Shown here piece by piece: positions 29,653 to 38,380 of a stretch of DNA of 64,000 bases. The stretch is from Variovorax brevis. GTDB lineage: Bacteria > Pseudomonadota > Gammaproteobacteria > Burkholderiales > Burkholderiaceae_C. Every line of letters begins with the position of its first letter. Positions within the stretch are counted from its first letter, which is position 1. Under the pieces are notes generated by a model. That model ran no database searches. It was given only the letters and a program-made list of their open reading frames with translations, and was not told the DNA's origin. Both the position numbers and the translations under genes were made by a program. The stretch covers positions 1 to 64,000 of the forward strand of contig NZ_JASZYG010000007.1 of assembly GCF_030317105.1 (NCBI RefSeq), written 5' to 3'.

Positions 29653-31485
29653 TTATTGCAGGACGCTGGCCGACGCCGTCACCTGCGCGCCAGCTCCCTC
29701 CCGCTCGTGCTCGGCCACCACTTCCTGCAGCACCTGGGCGAGCAAGCCTCCGACGACCGGCTTGTGCAGCACGCGCGCCGCCACGCCGGAAAGCTCCGCA
29801 AAGCGGTCGGGCGCCGTCTCCCCGGTGACGATGACCGCGACAAGTCCGGGCTGATGCAGGCGCAGGCGCGCGAGCACGTCCAGGCCAGTCTCCTCCCGAA
29901 GCCGATAGTCCACCAGAAGCACATCGGGAACAAAGCCGCACTGCAGCAGGCGCGCGGCCTGTTCGCCGTCCGCCGCGGTCTCCACCGGCCAGCCCAGCTG
30001 CTGCAGGTAGGTGCTGAGCGCTGCGCGTCCATCGACTTCGTCGTCGACCACGAGCACGGCGAGAGGCCGTCCGACCGGCGCAGGTCGGGGCACGCGGGTG
30101 GGCGGCGCCTCTTGCGGCGGGGCAACGGCTGCATCGACCTGCAGTTCGAAGAGGGTGCCAAAGCCGGGCACGCTGTCCAGGCGGATCTTGTGCTTGAGCA
30201 GGTTCGCGGTGCGCTGCACGATGGCCAGGCCCAAGCCCAGTCCCTGGCTGCGGTCGCGCGATGCGTTGTCGATCTGGTAGAACTCCTCGAACACCCGACC
30301 GCACTGGTCTGGCGCAATGCCGGGACCGGTGTCGATCACGCACACCAGCACGCAATGGCCCGGCCCCTTCGCCGCCGACAGCGTGACGCCGCCGATGCGG
30401 GTGAACTTGATGGCGTTGTTCACCAGGTTGCCCAGGATTCGCATGAACTGGTCGCGGTCCGTCCAGCCCCACAACGGCTCCGGCGGCACGCGCAGCTCCA
30501 GCGAAAGTCCGCGCTGGGCGGCCAGCGGCGCGTAGTCGTCACGCACCGCTCGCAGCAGGGCGCACATGTCGAAGGGCGCAAGGCGCGCATCGATCGCCTG
30601 CGCGTCGAGTCGTGAGATGTCGAGAATGCCGTCCAGCAGGCTCGCGCTGTGCCGCAGCGCGCTGCTGATGCCGTGGCTCACCTGCTTGAGGAGTTCGTCG
30701 TCGGTGCGCCGCACGAGGATGTCCAGCGTCGTGGCATTGATCGACAGCGCATGCAAGGGTTGCCGCAAGTCATGGCTGGCCGCCGCAAAGAAGCGGGTCT
30801 TGGCCTTGCTCGCTGCCCTGGCCCGGTCGCGCTCCAGTTCAACGGAAGTGGACAGCTGCGCGTTGTCTTCCACCGCCCCCATCAACACCCACATGGTGCG
30901 GTTCTGGTCGCGCACGCTGACGAGGAACATGGCCCACGCAAAGAGGATGCCGCCGCACGCAAAGTAGCCGATTTCGTCGCCGCGAATCAGCCAGCCACCC
31001 AGCAGGCACACGACCGTGGGAGTGCCAAAGCCCACGAAGGCCCTCATCGAGGCGGCGACCGAGGCGGCGCTCACGGCAAGCGCACCGATCAGCATGACGC
31101 TCATGGCAAAGGTCCCGATGAGCGTGGGCGTGAAGAACGACATGACCGCAAGCGGGCAAGTCGCCAGCCCATTGACGGCAAAGCCGCGGATGAGCCGGGG
31201 CAACGCATCCACCTGCTGCCTTGCCGACAGCTTCTCGATGGAGCGTGCAAGGCAGATGCGATAGACCGTGACCATGGCGATGCCAAGCAGCCAGAGGCAG
31301 GGCCATATGCCCAGGCCGTGCCAGGAGCCGATGCAGGCCATGATGCCGAAGCCCATGAAGATGCCTGGCAGGCGCCGCGAGTAGCGCAGCATCATGGCCG
31401 TGCGGCGCTCTGTGATGCGCCTTTGAATGCGTGCGTCCCGCGATGCGTTTGCGAAGTCGGGCGGCAGCGAATCAGCCAATGTCAA
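29653..31485 (-). CDS. hybrid sensor histidine kinase/response regulator
   Basis: A 610-residue membrane kinase. The first ~200 residues carry about six hydrophobic helices without a clear periplasmic domain. Then come a HisKA domain (H-box AASHDLRQPLHAL, about residue 246), an HATPase domain (NNAIKFT, DTGPGIAPD, GLGLGLAIV), and a C-terminal receiver domain (VLVVDDE, phospho-Asp in VLLVDYRL, Lys in LHKPV). No HPt or output domain is present. The start is TTG at 31485, overlapping the response regulator gene by 14 bp. The signal sensed is unknown. Confidence 0.9.
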   Translation of the reverse strand: MTLADSLPPDFANASRDARIQRRITERRTAMMLRYSRRLPGIFMGFGIMACIGSWHGLGIWPCLWLLGIAMVTVYRICLARSIEKLSARQQVDALPRLIRGFAVNGLATCPLAVMSFFTPTLIGTFAMSVMLIGALAVSAASVAASMRAFVGFGTPTVVCLLGGWLIRGDEIGYFACGGILFAWAMFLVSVRDQNRTMWVLMGAVEDNAQLSTSVELERDRARAASKAKTRFFAAASHDLRQPLHALSINATTLDILVRRTDDELLKQVSHGISSALRHSASLLDGILDISRLDAQAIDARLAPFDMCALLRAVRDDYAPLAAQRGLSLELRVPPEPLWGWTDRDQFMRILGNLVNNAIKFTRIGGVTLSAAKGPGHCVLVCVIDTGPGIAPDQCGRVFEEFYQIDNASRDRSQGLGLGLAIVQRTANLLKHKIRLDSVPGFGTLFELQVDAAVAPPQEAPPTRVPRPAPVGRPLAVLVVDDEVDGRAALSTYLQQLGWPVETAADGEQAARLLQCGFVPDVLLVDYRLREETGLDVLARLRLHQPGLVAVIVTGETAPDRFAELSGVAARVLHKPVVGGLLAQVLQEVVAEHEREGAGAQVTASASVLQ

Positions 31486-32098
31486 GGCCCTCGCGCGATG
31501 CCTGGTAGGCCGCTTCGGTGCGGTTGCGCACGCCCAGGGCGCTGTACACCGCGCTCAGGTGCGCCTTGACCGTCGATTCGGCAATGTCCAGTTGCCGCGC
31601 AATCAGCTTGTTGGACAGGCCCCGCGTGGCGGCGCGGTACACCTCCATCTGGCGGCTGGTCAGTTCGGCCAGTCGCGCGTCGGTGGAGGGCGCCTCCCGC
31701 ATGCGCGGCGGTGCCGCTTCGGACGGAAGGAAAATGCGGCCGGCAAGCACCTGCTGCACGGCCTCCACCATTTTCTCGGAGCTGTATTCCTTGGGGATGA
31801 AGCCGGCCGCGCCAAGCTCGATGGCATCGTGAATGAGCGCCGAGTCAGTTTCGCCCGACAACACCACGATGCGCGCCATGCATCCGGATTCGCGAAGGCG
31901 CCGAATGGCCTCGGCTCCCTTGCAGTCGTTGAGATGCCAGTCGAGCAGCACGACATCGAACGCAGTCTCCTGCACAAGCTGCGATGCGCGCCCGATGTCG
32001 CGCGTGGTTTCGACGCGCAGTTGCGGCGTCAGCACGTTCAGCAGGCCTTTCATGCCTTGCAGGAACATGACGTGGTCGTCCACCATGAGTACATTCAT
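31472..32098 (-). CDS. LuxR/NarL-family response regulator
   Basis: A 208-residue regulator: receiver domain 1-115 (VLMVDDH, phospho-Asp in VVLLDWHLND, Lys in FIPKEYS) and a C-terminal LuxR HTH (LTSRQMEVYRAATRGLSNKL, IARQLDIAESTVKAHLSAVY). It is translationally coupled to the downstream hybrid kinase, which is its likely partner. The first gene of a RR-HK-SDR series. Confidence 0.9.
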   Translation of the reverse strand: MNVLMVDDHVMFLQGMKGLLNVLTPQLRVETTRDIGRASQLVQETAFDVVLLDWHLNDCKGAEAIRRLRESGCMARIVVLSGETDSALIHDAIELGAAGFIPKEYSSEKMVEAVQQVLAGRIFLPSEAAPPRMREAPSTDARLAELTSRQMEVYRAATRGLSNKLIARQLDIAESTVKAHLSAVYSALGVRNRTEAAYQASREGLDIG

Positions 32099-32241
32099 TT
32101 TTTGTACCTCTCCTCCCTCAGGGCGCCATGTTTACCACATCGCTCGCGCGCAAAGGTGCAGCCAAGGGCATAGTTTGAGCGGCGTGTCAACGCTACGGTT
32201 GGCGGACGCAGAAGGCGGCGCAGACTCATAAGCTGTCAAGG

Positions 32242-32928
32242 ATGAAACAAGCAGCAGAGGTCATGGAATGGCCTGGGGAGGCGCGCAGCAATCTGCGCGC
32301 GACGGGACACTATCCAACCCATCTGATCGATGTGCGTTCGCTGGGCAACAGCCGGCGCCTGATGCTGCGGCCCGTGCTGCCGCAGGACAGCGAAGCGCTC
32401 GCCGACATGGTCAACAGGCTGTCGGAGCCATCCAGGAGGCGCCGCTTTCCCAACGCAGCGCTACCGGCATCGGCCGACGCAATGCGTGCCCTGACCTGCG
32501 TGGACCATGCGCGCCATGTGGCGCTGGTGGTGGCGCTGCAAGAGGGGCAGTGCGAACACCTCGTGGCGGATGCGCGCTACAGAATCGACGAGAGCGACGG
32601 CAGGGCAGAGCTTGCGCTCGTGGTGGACGACGCGTGGCAGCGCCGGGGCGTTGCGACCTGGGCATTGCTTGCATTGGGTCGCGCGGCCTGCGCTGCCGGC
32701 ATCGATCGACTGCACTGCGACGTGCCCGCCGAGAACGAACCGATGCTGGCGCTGATGCGGCACTGCCGGTTTCGTTGCATGGGCGACCCCGCCGATCCGG
32801 GCATCGTGCACGTCGAAGCGCCGCCCCACGAGCTGATGGCACGCCGCTCCCCGCGTGATACCAAGGCTTCCGGATGGATTCATCGCCTCCTGGGCGACGC
32901 GGGGCCGGCGTCACTTTCCCGCGGTTGA
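32242..32928 (+). CDS. GNAT-family N-acetyltransferase
   Basis: A 228-residue protein with a GNAT domain around residues 38-180: LRPVLPQDSEALADMVNRLS at the start of the fold and DDAWQRRGVATWALLALGRA as the acetyl-CoA loop. Substrate unknown. An internal ATG at 32263 has a closer AGAGG; start uncertain. It lies alone between the divergent response-regulator promoter and the converging hydrolase gene. Confidence 0.78.
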   Translation: MKQAAEVMEWPGEARSNLRATGHYPTHLIDVRSLGNSRRLMLRPVLPQDSEALADMVNRLSEPSRRRRFPNAALPASADAMRALTCVDHARHVALVVALQEGQCEHLVADARYRIDESDGRAELALVVDDAWQRRGVATWALLALGRAACAAGIDRLHCDVPAENEPMLALMRHCRFRCMGDPADPGIVHVEAPPHELMARRSPRDTKASGWIHRLLGDAGPASLSRG

Positions 32929-32951
32929 ATGCGCCGGCGCCTCGCCCCGCC

Positions 32952-34016
32952 TCAGTGGGCCGGCGCGCCGAAGCGATAGATACCGTCCTCGCCCAGCGTG
33001 CGCTTCAACTGGCGGTTGAAGCGAAGGTAGTGCAGGTGGGCCACGGCCTCGCCCATGGCAAAGGTCATCTGGTGCAGATCGAGCTCGCGCTTGAAGAGGA
33101 TCGGCAAGGCATCGGCCGCCGAATGCGGTCGCGAAAGGCAGGCATCGAGCAAGGCCGCGAGGTGGTCGCGGTGATGCATTTCCAGCTGCTCCACGCGCCG
33201 ATGCACGCCCGTGAAGGGCTTGCCGTGCGACGGCAGGCCCAGCACATCCACCGGCAGGCTGCGAAAGCGCGCGATGCTTTCCAGGAACATGCGCAGCGGG
33301 TTGGCCTCGGGCTCGCCCGCGTACACGCTCACGTTGCTGGAAATGCGCGGCAGCATCATGTCGCCGCCCAGCAGGGTGTTGAGTTCGGCGCAATACAGCG
33401 AGATGTGCTCCGGCGCATGGCCGTAGCCGCTGATGCAACGCCACGCGCGGCCACCGATGACGATGTCGTCGCCATCCATGATGCGCACGAAACTCCTGGG
33501 CACGCCTGCGACCAGGTTGCTGTAGTAGCTGGTGCGCGCGCGGAGCTTGGCCAGGGCGTCCGGGTCCACCAGTCCATGGGACGCAAAGAAGTCTGCCGCC
33601 GCGTCGCCGCCGGCCGCGCTGTCGCCGTCGTCGCAGAGCATGCGCGCCACGTGATAGTCGGTGGAGCTCATCCACAGCGGCACATTCCAGCGCGTGCACA
33701 GCCAGTTGGCCAGGCCGATGTGGTCCGGGTGCATGTGCGTGACGATCACGCGCAGCACGGGCAGGCCTTCAAGCTGCGTGGCAAACACCTGCTCCCACTG
33801 CGCGCGCGATTCCTCGCGCGAAATGCAGCAGTCCACAATGCTCCAGCCCTGCACGCCGTCGATTTCGTCGCGCAGCAGCCAGAGGTTGATGTGGTTGAGC
33901 GCAAAGGGCAGGACCATGCGGATCCATCGAACGCCCGGCGCAACTTCCATGGAGGAACCCGGTTCGGGCAGCGCGTCGCCCAAGGGGTAATGCAGTTCGC
34001 GTTCGAGGAGGTTCAT
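32952..34016 (-). CDS. MBL-fold metallo-hydrolase
   Basis: A 354-residue metallo-beta-lactamase-fold protein with zinc motif VTHMHPDHIGLA (about residues 91-102), a later SGYGHAPEHIS and LGLPSHGKPF, and a C-terminal helical domain (about 260-354). This two-part form resembles MBL hydrolases encoded beside LiuR-type regulators; thioesterase or lactonase activity is conceivable. ATG 34016 lacks a Shine-Dalgarno sequence and lies eight bases from the palindrome shared with the divergent merR gene, so it may be regulated by it. Confidence 0.85.
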   Translation of the reverse strand: MNLLERELHYPLGDALPEPGSSMEVAPGVRWIRMVLPFALNHINLWLLRDEIDGVQGWSIVDCCISREESRAQWEQVFATQLEGLPVLRVIVTHMHPDHIGLANWLCTRWNVPLWMSSTDYHVARMLCDDGDSAAGGDAAADFFASHGLVDPDALAKLRARTSYYSNLVAGVPRSFVRIMDGDDIVIGGRAWRCISGYGHAPEHISLYCAELNTLLGGDMMLPRISSNVSVYAGEPEANPLRMFLESIARFRSLPVDVLGLPSHGKPFTGVHRRVEQLEMHHRDHLAALLDACLSRPHSAADALPILFKRELDLHQMTFAMGEAVAHLHYLRFNRQLKRTLGEDGIYRFGAPAH

Positions 34017-34023
34017 GTACAGT

Positions 34024-34043
34024 TGACGTTTACGTTAACGTCA
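34024..34043. promoter_or_regulatory. palindromic operator, probable LiuR site
   Basis: TGACGTT (34024-34030) and AACGTCA (34037-34043) form a perfect 7-bp inverted repeat around TACGTT, with ACGT repeated three times. It overlaps a candidate promoter for liuR: TTGACG (34023-34028) and GAGAAT (34047-34052), 18 bp apart, the long spacing typical of MerR-controlled promoters. Shared by the two divergent genes. Confidence 0.6.
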
Positions 34044-34125
34044 TATGAGAATCGTGCATTGTAGGCACTGCGGCCAAAATCCGCTGTCGCGCCCGCAATC
34101 CGGCCCTTGAAATCCCTTGACTTCC

Positions 34126-34524
34126 ATGCCCACGCAGACCTTCACGATCGGAGAACTCGCCCAGGAGTTTGAACTGACCACCCGGGCGATCCGCTTCTAT
34201 GAGGACATGGGCCTGCTCACGCCCGAACGCCGTGGCCCCGGGGGACGCCAGCGGGTGTACAGCGGCCGCGACCGTGCGCGCCTGACGCTCACCCTGCGCG
34301 CCAAGCGCCTGGGCCTGAGCCTGACGGAAGCCAGGGACATCCTGGACATGTACGACAGTCCGCGCGACACGGTGCCGCAACTGGAGAAGTTCCTGGCCAT
34401 CCTGGGAGAGCACCGCAGCCAGCTCGAAGCGCAACTGGCCGAGTTGCAGGCCAATCTCGACGAAGTCCGCGAGCATGAGCGCAAGGCTCGCACCACATTG
34501 GCGCGCGCCCGCAAAGCCGCCTGA
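34126..34524 (+). CDS. liuR: MerR-family regulator, LiuR type
   Basis: A 132-residue regulator with an N-terminal MerR winged helix (FTIGELAQEFELTTRAIRFY, EDMGLLTPERRGPGGRQRVY) and a C-terminal coiled-coil dimerisation helix (about residues 70-130). There are no metal-binding cysteines, unlike SoxR/CueR. It matches LiuR, known from comparative genomics to control leucine/isovalerate and fatty-acid use in beta- and gammaproteobacteria. ATG 34126 is used; an in-frame TTG lies nine bases upstream. It heads the carbonic anhydrase-aceK-thiolase series. Confidence 0.8.
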   Translation: MPTQTFTIGELAQEFELTTRAIRFYEDMGLLTPERRGPGGRQRVYSGRDRARLTLTLRAKRLGLSLTEARDILDMYDSPRDTVPQLEKFLAILGEHRSQLEAQLAELQANLDEVREHERKARTTLARARKAA

Positions 34525-34551
34525 ATTCCAACCCTCACCGACAATCCAACC

Positions 34552-35238
34552 ATGCCAAACAGCCTCAACGACCTCTTCGCGCACAACCGGGCCTGGTCGG
34601 CCCAGGTCGAGCGCGACCGCCCCGGCTTCTTCACCAGCCTGGTCAAGCAACAGACGCCGAAGTACATGTGGATCGGCTGCTCCGACAGCCGCGTGCCGGC
34701 CAACCAGATCACTGGGCTGGAGCCCGGCGAGGTGTTCGTGCACCGCAACGTGGCCAACATCGTCGTGCACTCCGACCTGAACGCGCTCTCGTCGATCCAG
34801 TTCGCCGTCGAGCGCCTGAAGGTGGAGCACATCATGGTGGTGGGCCACTACGGCTGCTCGGGTGTGCAGGCCGCGCTGGAAGGCGCGCGCATCGGCCTGG
34901 CCGACAACTGGATCCGCCACATCCAGGACGTGCGCGACCGTCATCGCGTGTTGCTCGAATCGCTGCCTGAAGCGACGCGTGCCAATGCGCTGTGCGAGCT
35001 GAACGTGGTCGAGCAGGTGGTCAACGTCTGCGTGAGCACCGTGATGCTCGACGCCTGGGGCCGCGGCCAGAAGGTTCGCATCCACGGCTGGGCTTTTGGC
35101 GTGCACGACGGCCTGCTCAACGACCTGGAGATGACGGTGAGCAGCAGCGAAGCGCTCGAGGGACTTCACCAGCGCGCCGTCGAACGCATTCAGGCCAAGT
35201 GGCGGGACGCAGCGGCGCCCGGACAAGCCGCAGCCTGA
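34552..35238 (+). CDS. can: beta-class carbonic anhydrase
   Basis: A 228-residue enzyme interconverting CO2 and bicarbonate. Zinc ligands are visible in WIGCSDSRVPA (Cys, with the Asp/Arg pair) and VVGHYGCSGV (His, Cys). Length is typical of Can/CynT. Placed 27 bp after liuR. In this context it could supply bicarbonate to biotin-dependent carboxylases such as 3-methylcrotonyl-CoA carboxylase (inference). Confidence 0.93.
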   Translation: MPNSLNDLFAHNRAWSAQVERDRPGFFTSLVKQQTPKYMWIGCSDSRVPANQITGLEPGEVFVHRNVANIVVHSDLNALSSIQFAVERLKVEHIMVVGHYGCSGVQAALEGARIGLADNWIRHIQDVRDRHRVLLESLPEATRANALCELNVVEQVVNVCVSTVMLDAWGRGQKVRIHGWAFGVHDGLLNDLEMTVSSSEALEGLHQRAVERIQAKWRDAAAPGQAAA

Positions 35239-35275
35239 ACGCACGGGATTTCAATCAGGGGGAGAAAAAAGAAAG

Positions 35276-37096
35276 ATGTTTCCGCAACGACTCGATTCGC
35301 CGCTGGCCTATGACATCGCGAAAGCGATGGCGGATGGCTTCAACCGGCATTACCGGCTTTTTCGCGCGGAGTCGGCCCGTGCCAAGCACCGCTTCGAAAC
35401 GGCGGACTGGCACGGCCAGCAGCGCGCCCAGCGCGAGCGCATCGAGTTCTACGACCTTCGGGTGAGCGAGGCGGTGGCCCGGCTCGAAAAGGAATTCAAG
35501 GCGGGCGAACAGCCCATGGACGTGTGGCACCAGGTCAAGCTGCACTTCATCGGGCTGCTGGTGAACCATCACCAGCCCGAACTGGCCGAGACTTTCTTCA
35601 ATTCGGTCACGACCAAGATCCTGCACCGCGCGTATTTCCAGAACGACTTCATCTTTGTGCGTCCTGCGATCAGCACGGAGTACATCGAGCCGCGCGACGC
35701 GCCGACCTACCGCTCTTACTACCCGCCGCACGACACGCTGGACGACACCATCGTGCGCATGCTCGAAGACTTCGGACTGCAGGGCAAGTACGCCAACCTG
35801 CACCGCGATGCGACGCGCGTGGCGCACGCCATCCTCGGTCGCTTTCACCAGGTGAAGCTGCGCGCCAACTTCCAGGTGCAGGTGCTCTCCAGCCTGTTCT
35901 ATCGCAACAAGGGCGCGTACGTGGTCGGCAAGATCATCAACGGCTTTGTTGAGTTGCCCTTTGCGCTGCCGATCCTGCACGACAGCAAGGGCCATTTCTA
36001 CGTTGACGCGATCCTGTTCGGCGAAGACGACCTGCAATTGCTCTTCAGCTTTGCGCGTGCTTACTTCATGGTCGAGATGGAAGTGCCCTCGGCCTATGTT
36101 CAGTTCCTGCGCTCGCTCATGCCGCGCAAGCCGCGCGCCGAGATCTACAACGCGCTGGGGCTGGCCAAGCAGGGCAAGACGCTGTTCTATCGCGACTTTC
36201 TCTCGCACCTGAATTACTCGAGCGACAAGTTCCGCATTGCGCCCGGCATCAAGGGCATGGTCATGCTGGTGTTCGACCTGCCGTCGTTCCCCTTCGTGTT
36301 CAAGCTGATCAAGGATTTTTATCCGCCGCAAAAGGACACGACCCGCGAGCAGATCAAGGGCAAGTACATGCTGGTCAAGCAGCACGACCGTGTGGGGCGC
36401 ATGGCCGACACGCTCGAATACAGCGACGTGGGTTTTCCACTGGACCGCTTCGAGCCCGACCTGATCGAGGAGATCGAGAAGTTCGCGCCCAGCCAACTGG
36501 CCATCGGAGACCGCGACGGCAACGGTGAGATGGAGGTCGTGCTCAAGCACGTCTACATCGAGCGACGCATGATTCCGCTGAACCTCTTCCTGCAGGAATC
36601 CTTTGACCAGATCGCGAACCCCGACAACGAAGCGCATGCCAAGCGCGCGCAGGACCAACTGGAGCACGCCGTCGTCGAATACGGAAACGCCATCAAGGAC
36701 ATGGTGGCGGCCAACATCTTCCCGGGCGACATGCTGTGGAAGAACTTCGGCGTCACGCGCGGCGGCAAGGTGGTGTTCTATGACTACGACGAAATCGAAT
36801 ACCTCACCGACTGCAACTTCCGCAAGGTGCCCGCGCCACGCAACGAGGAAGACGAGATGAGCGGCGAGGTCTGGTATTCGGTCGGCCCGAAGGATGTGTT
36901 CCCCGAAACCTTCGAGCCCTTCCTGCTGGGCAACGACCGGGTGCGAAAGGCCTTCATGGCGCACCACGCGGACCTGCTCGACGCCGCCTTCTGGCAAAGC
37001 CACAAGGAGCGCATCAAGGCCGGGCAAATGCTCGATGTCTTCCCTTACGACGAAGCGCAGCGCTTCGTCCACGACGGCCACGCGGCTTATTTTTGA
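35276..37096 (+). CDS. aceK: isocitrate dehydrogenase kinase/phosphatase
   Basis: A 606-residue bifunctional enzyme that phosphorylates isocitrate dehydrogenase, sending isocitrate into the glyoxylate shunt, and reverses this. The kinase-like C-terminal half is recognisable (IGDRDGNGEMEVVLKHVYIE, ANIFPGDMLWKNFGV, VVFYDYDEIEYLTDC with the metal-binding Asp). Length is usual. A purine-rich ribosome-binding site (gggggagaaaaaag) precedes ATG 35276. It sits between can and a thiolase gene. Confidence 0.96.
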   Translation: MFPQRLDSPLAYDIAKAMADGFNRHYRLFRAESARAKHRFETADWHGQQRAQRERIEFYDLRVSEAVARLEKEFKAGEQPMDVWHQVKLHFIGLLVNHHQPELAETFFNSVTTKILHRAYFQNDFIFVRPAISTEYIEPRDAPTYRSYYPPHDTLDDTIVRMLEDFGLQGKYANLHRDATRVAHAILGRFHQVKLRANFQVQVLSSLFYRNKGAYVVGKIINGFVELPFALPILHDSKGHFYVDAILFGEDDLQLLFSFARAYFMVEMEVPSAYVQFLRSLMPRKPRAEIYNALGLAKQGKTLFYRDFLSHLNYSSDKFRIAPGIKGMVMLVFDLPSFPFVFKLIKDFYPPQKDTTREQIKGKYMLVKQHDRVGRMADTLEYSDVGFPLDRFEPDLIEEIEKFAPSQLAIGDRDGNGEMEVVLKHVYIERRMIPLNLFLQESFDQIANPDNEAHAKRAQDQLEHAVVEYGNAIKDMVAANIFPGDMLWKNFGVTRGGKVVFYDYDEIEYLTDCNFRKVPAPRNEEDEMSGEVWYSVGPKDVFPETFEPFLLGNDRVRKAFMAHHADLLDAAFWQSHKERIKAGQMLDVFPYDEAQRFVHDGHAAYF

Positions 37097-37114
37097 AACC
37101 TGAAGGAGAACTCC

Positions 37115-38299
37115 ATGCCTGAATCCATCGTCATCGTCGGTGCTGCCCGCACGCCCATGGGCGGCTTCCAGGGCGACTTTTCTTCCCTCTCCGCGCACGA
37201 CCTCGGCGGCGCGGCGATCAAGGCCGCCGTCGAGCGCGCCGGCATTGCGCCTGATTCGGTCGGCGAAGTGCTGTTCGGCAACTGCTTGATGGCAGGGCAG
37301 GGCCAGGCGCCCGCGCGCCAGGCGGCCTACAAGGGCGGCCTGCCCGACAGCGCCGGCGCCGTGACGCTCAGCAAGATGTGCGGCTCGGCCATGAAGGCCG
37401 CGATGCTGGCGCACGACCTGCTACTGGCCGGCACGCACGACGTCATGGTCGCGGGCGGCATGGAAAGCATGACCAACGCGCCCTACCTCATGCTCAAGGG
37501 CCGCGGCGGCTACCGCATGGGACACGACCGCATCTTCGACCACATGATGCTCGACGGCCTCGAAGACGCCTACCAGCCCGGCCGCTCGATGGGCACCTTC
37601 GGCGAAGACTGCGCCGCCAAGTACAAGTTCACGCGCGAGCAGCAGGATGCGTTTGCCGTGGCCAGCGTCGAGCGCGCCAAGCACGCCACCGCCGACGGCT
37701 TGTTCAAGGCCGAGATCACGCCCGTGACCGTGAAGGGTCGTGGCGGCGACACCGTCGTCGCCATCGACGAAGGTCCGGGCAAGGTCAAGCTCGACAAGAT
37801 CCCGACGCTCAAGCCCGCGTTCAAGAAGGACGGCGGCACCATCACCGCGGCATCGAGTTCGTCCATCAACGACGGCGCCGCGGCGCTGGTCATGATGACC
37901 GAATCGCACGCGAAGAAGATCGGTGCCAAGCCGCTCGCGCGCCTGGTCGGCCACGCCACGCACGCGCAGCAGCCCGAGTGGTTTTCCACCGCGCCCGTCG
38001 GTGCCGTGCAGAAGCTTTTCGCGAAGACCGGCTGGAACGTGAAGGACGTCGACCTGTGGGAAGTCAACGAAGCCTTCGCCGTCGTGCCGATGGCGCTGAT
38101 GGCGGAGATGGGCGTGGCGCATGACATCGTCAACGTGCATGGCGGCGCTTGCGCCCTGGGCCATCCGATCGGCGCGAGCGGCGCCCGCATCATGGTGACG
38201 TTGATGCATGCGTTGCAAGCGCGTGGTCAAAAGCGCGGCGTGGCCACCTTGTGCATCGGTGGCGGCGAAGGCACGGCGGTCGCCATCGAACTGATCTGA
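37115..38299 (+). CDS. acetyl-CoA C-acyltransferase (thiolase)
   Basis: A 394-residue thiolase. The nucleophilic Cys lies in LSKMCGSAMKAAM near residue 90, the His in HGGACALGHPIGASGAR near residue 350 and the second Cys in LCIGGGEGTA near residue 380. It makes or cleaves acetoacetyl-/3-ketoacyl-CoA. The genomic setting (LiuR, AceK, acyl-CoA dehydrogenase) fits the last step of leucine or short-chain fatty acid breakdown to acetyl-CoA. It follows aceK by 18 bp, with AAGGAG upstream. Confidence 0.93.
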   Translation: MPESIVIVGAARTPMGGFQGDFSSLSAHDLGGAAIKAAVERAGIAPDSVGEVLFGNCLMAGQGQAPARQAAYKGGLPDSAGAVTLSKMCGSAMKAAMLAHDLLLAGTHDVMVAGGMESMTNAPYLMLKGRGGYRMGHDRIFDHMMLDGLEDAYQPGRSMGTFGEDCAAKYKFTREQQDAFAVASVERAKHATADGLFKAEITPVTVKGRGGDTVVAIDEGPGKVKLDKIPTLKPAFKKDGGTITAASSSSINDGAAALVMMTESHAKKIGAKPLARLVGHATHAQQPEWFSTAPVGAVQKLFAKTGWNVKDVDLWEVNEAFAVVPMALMAEMGVAHDIVNVHGGACALGHPIGASGARIMVTLMHALQARGQKRGVATLCIGGGEGTAVAIELI

Positions 38300-38380
38300 A
38301 GTCTTCATCGTCGCGGTGGCGCGCACTTCGCGCGTCGCCGCTCTTGCGTCCAACAAGAATCAAAAGGGAGTTTTCGAGCC

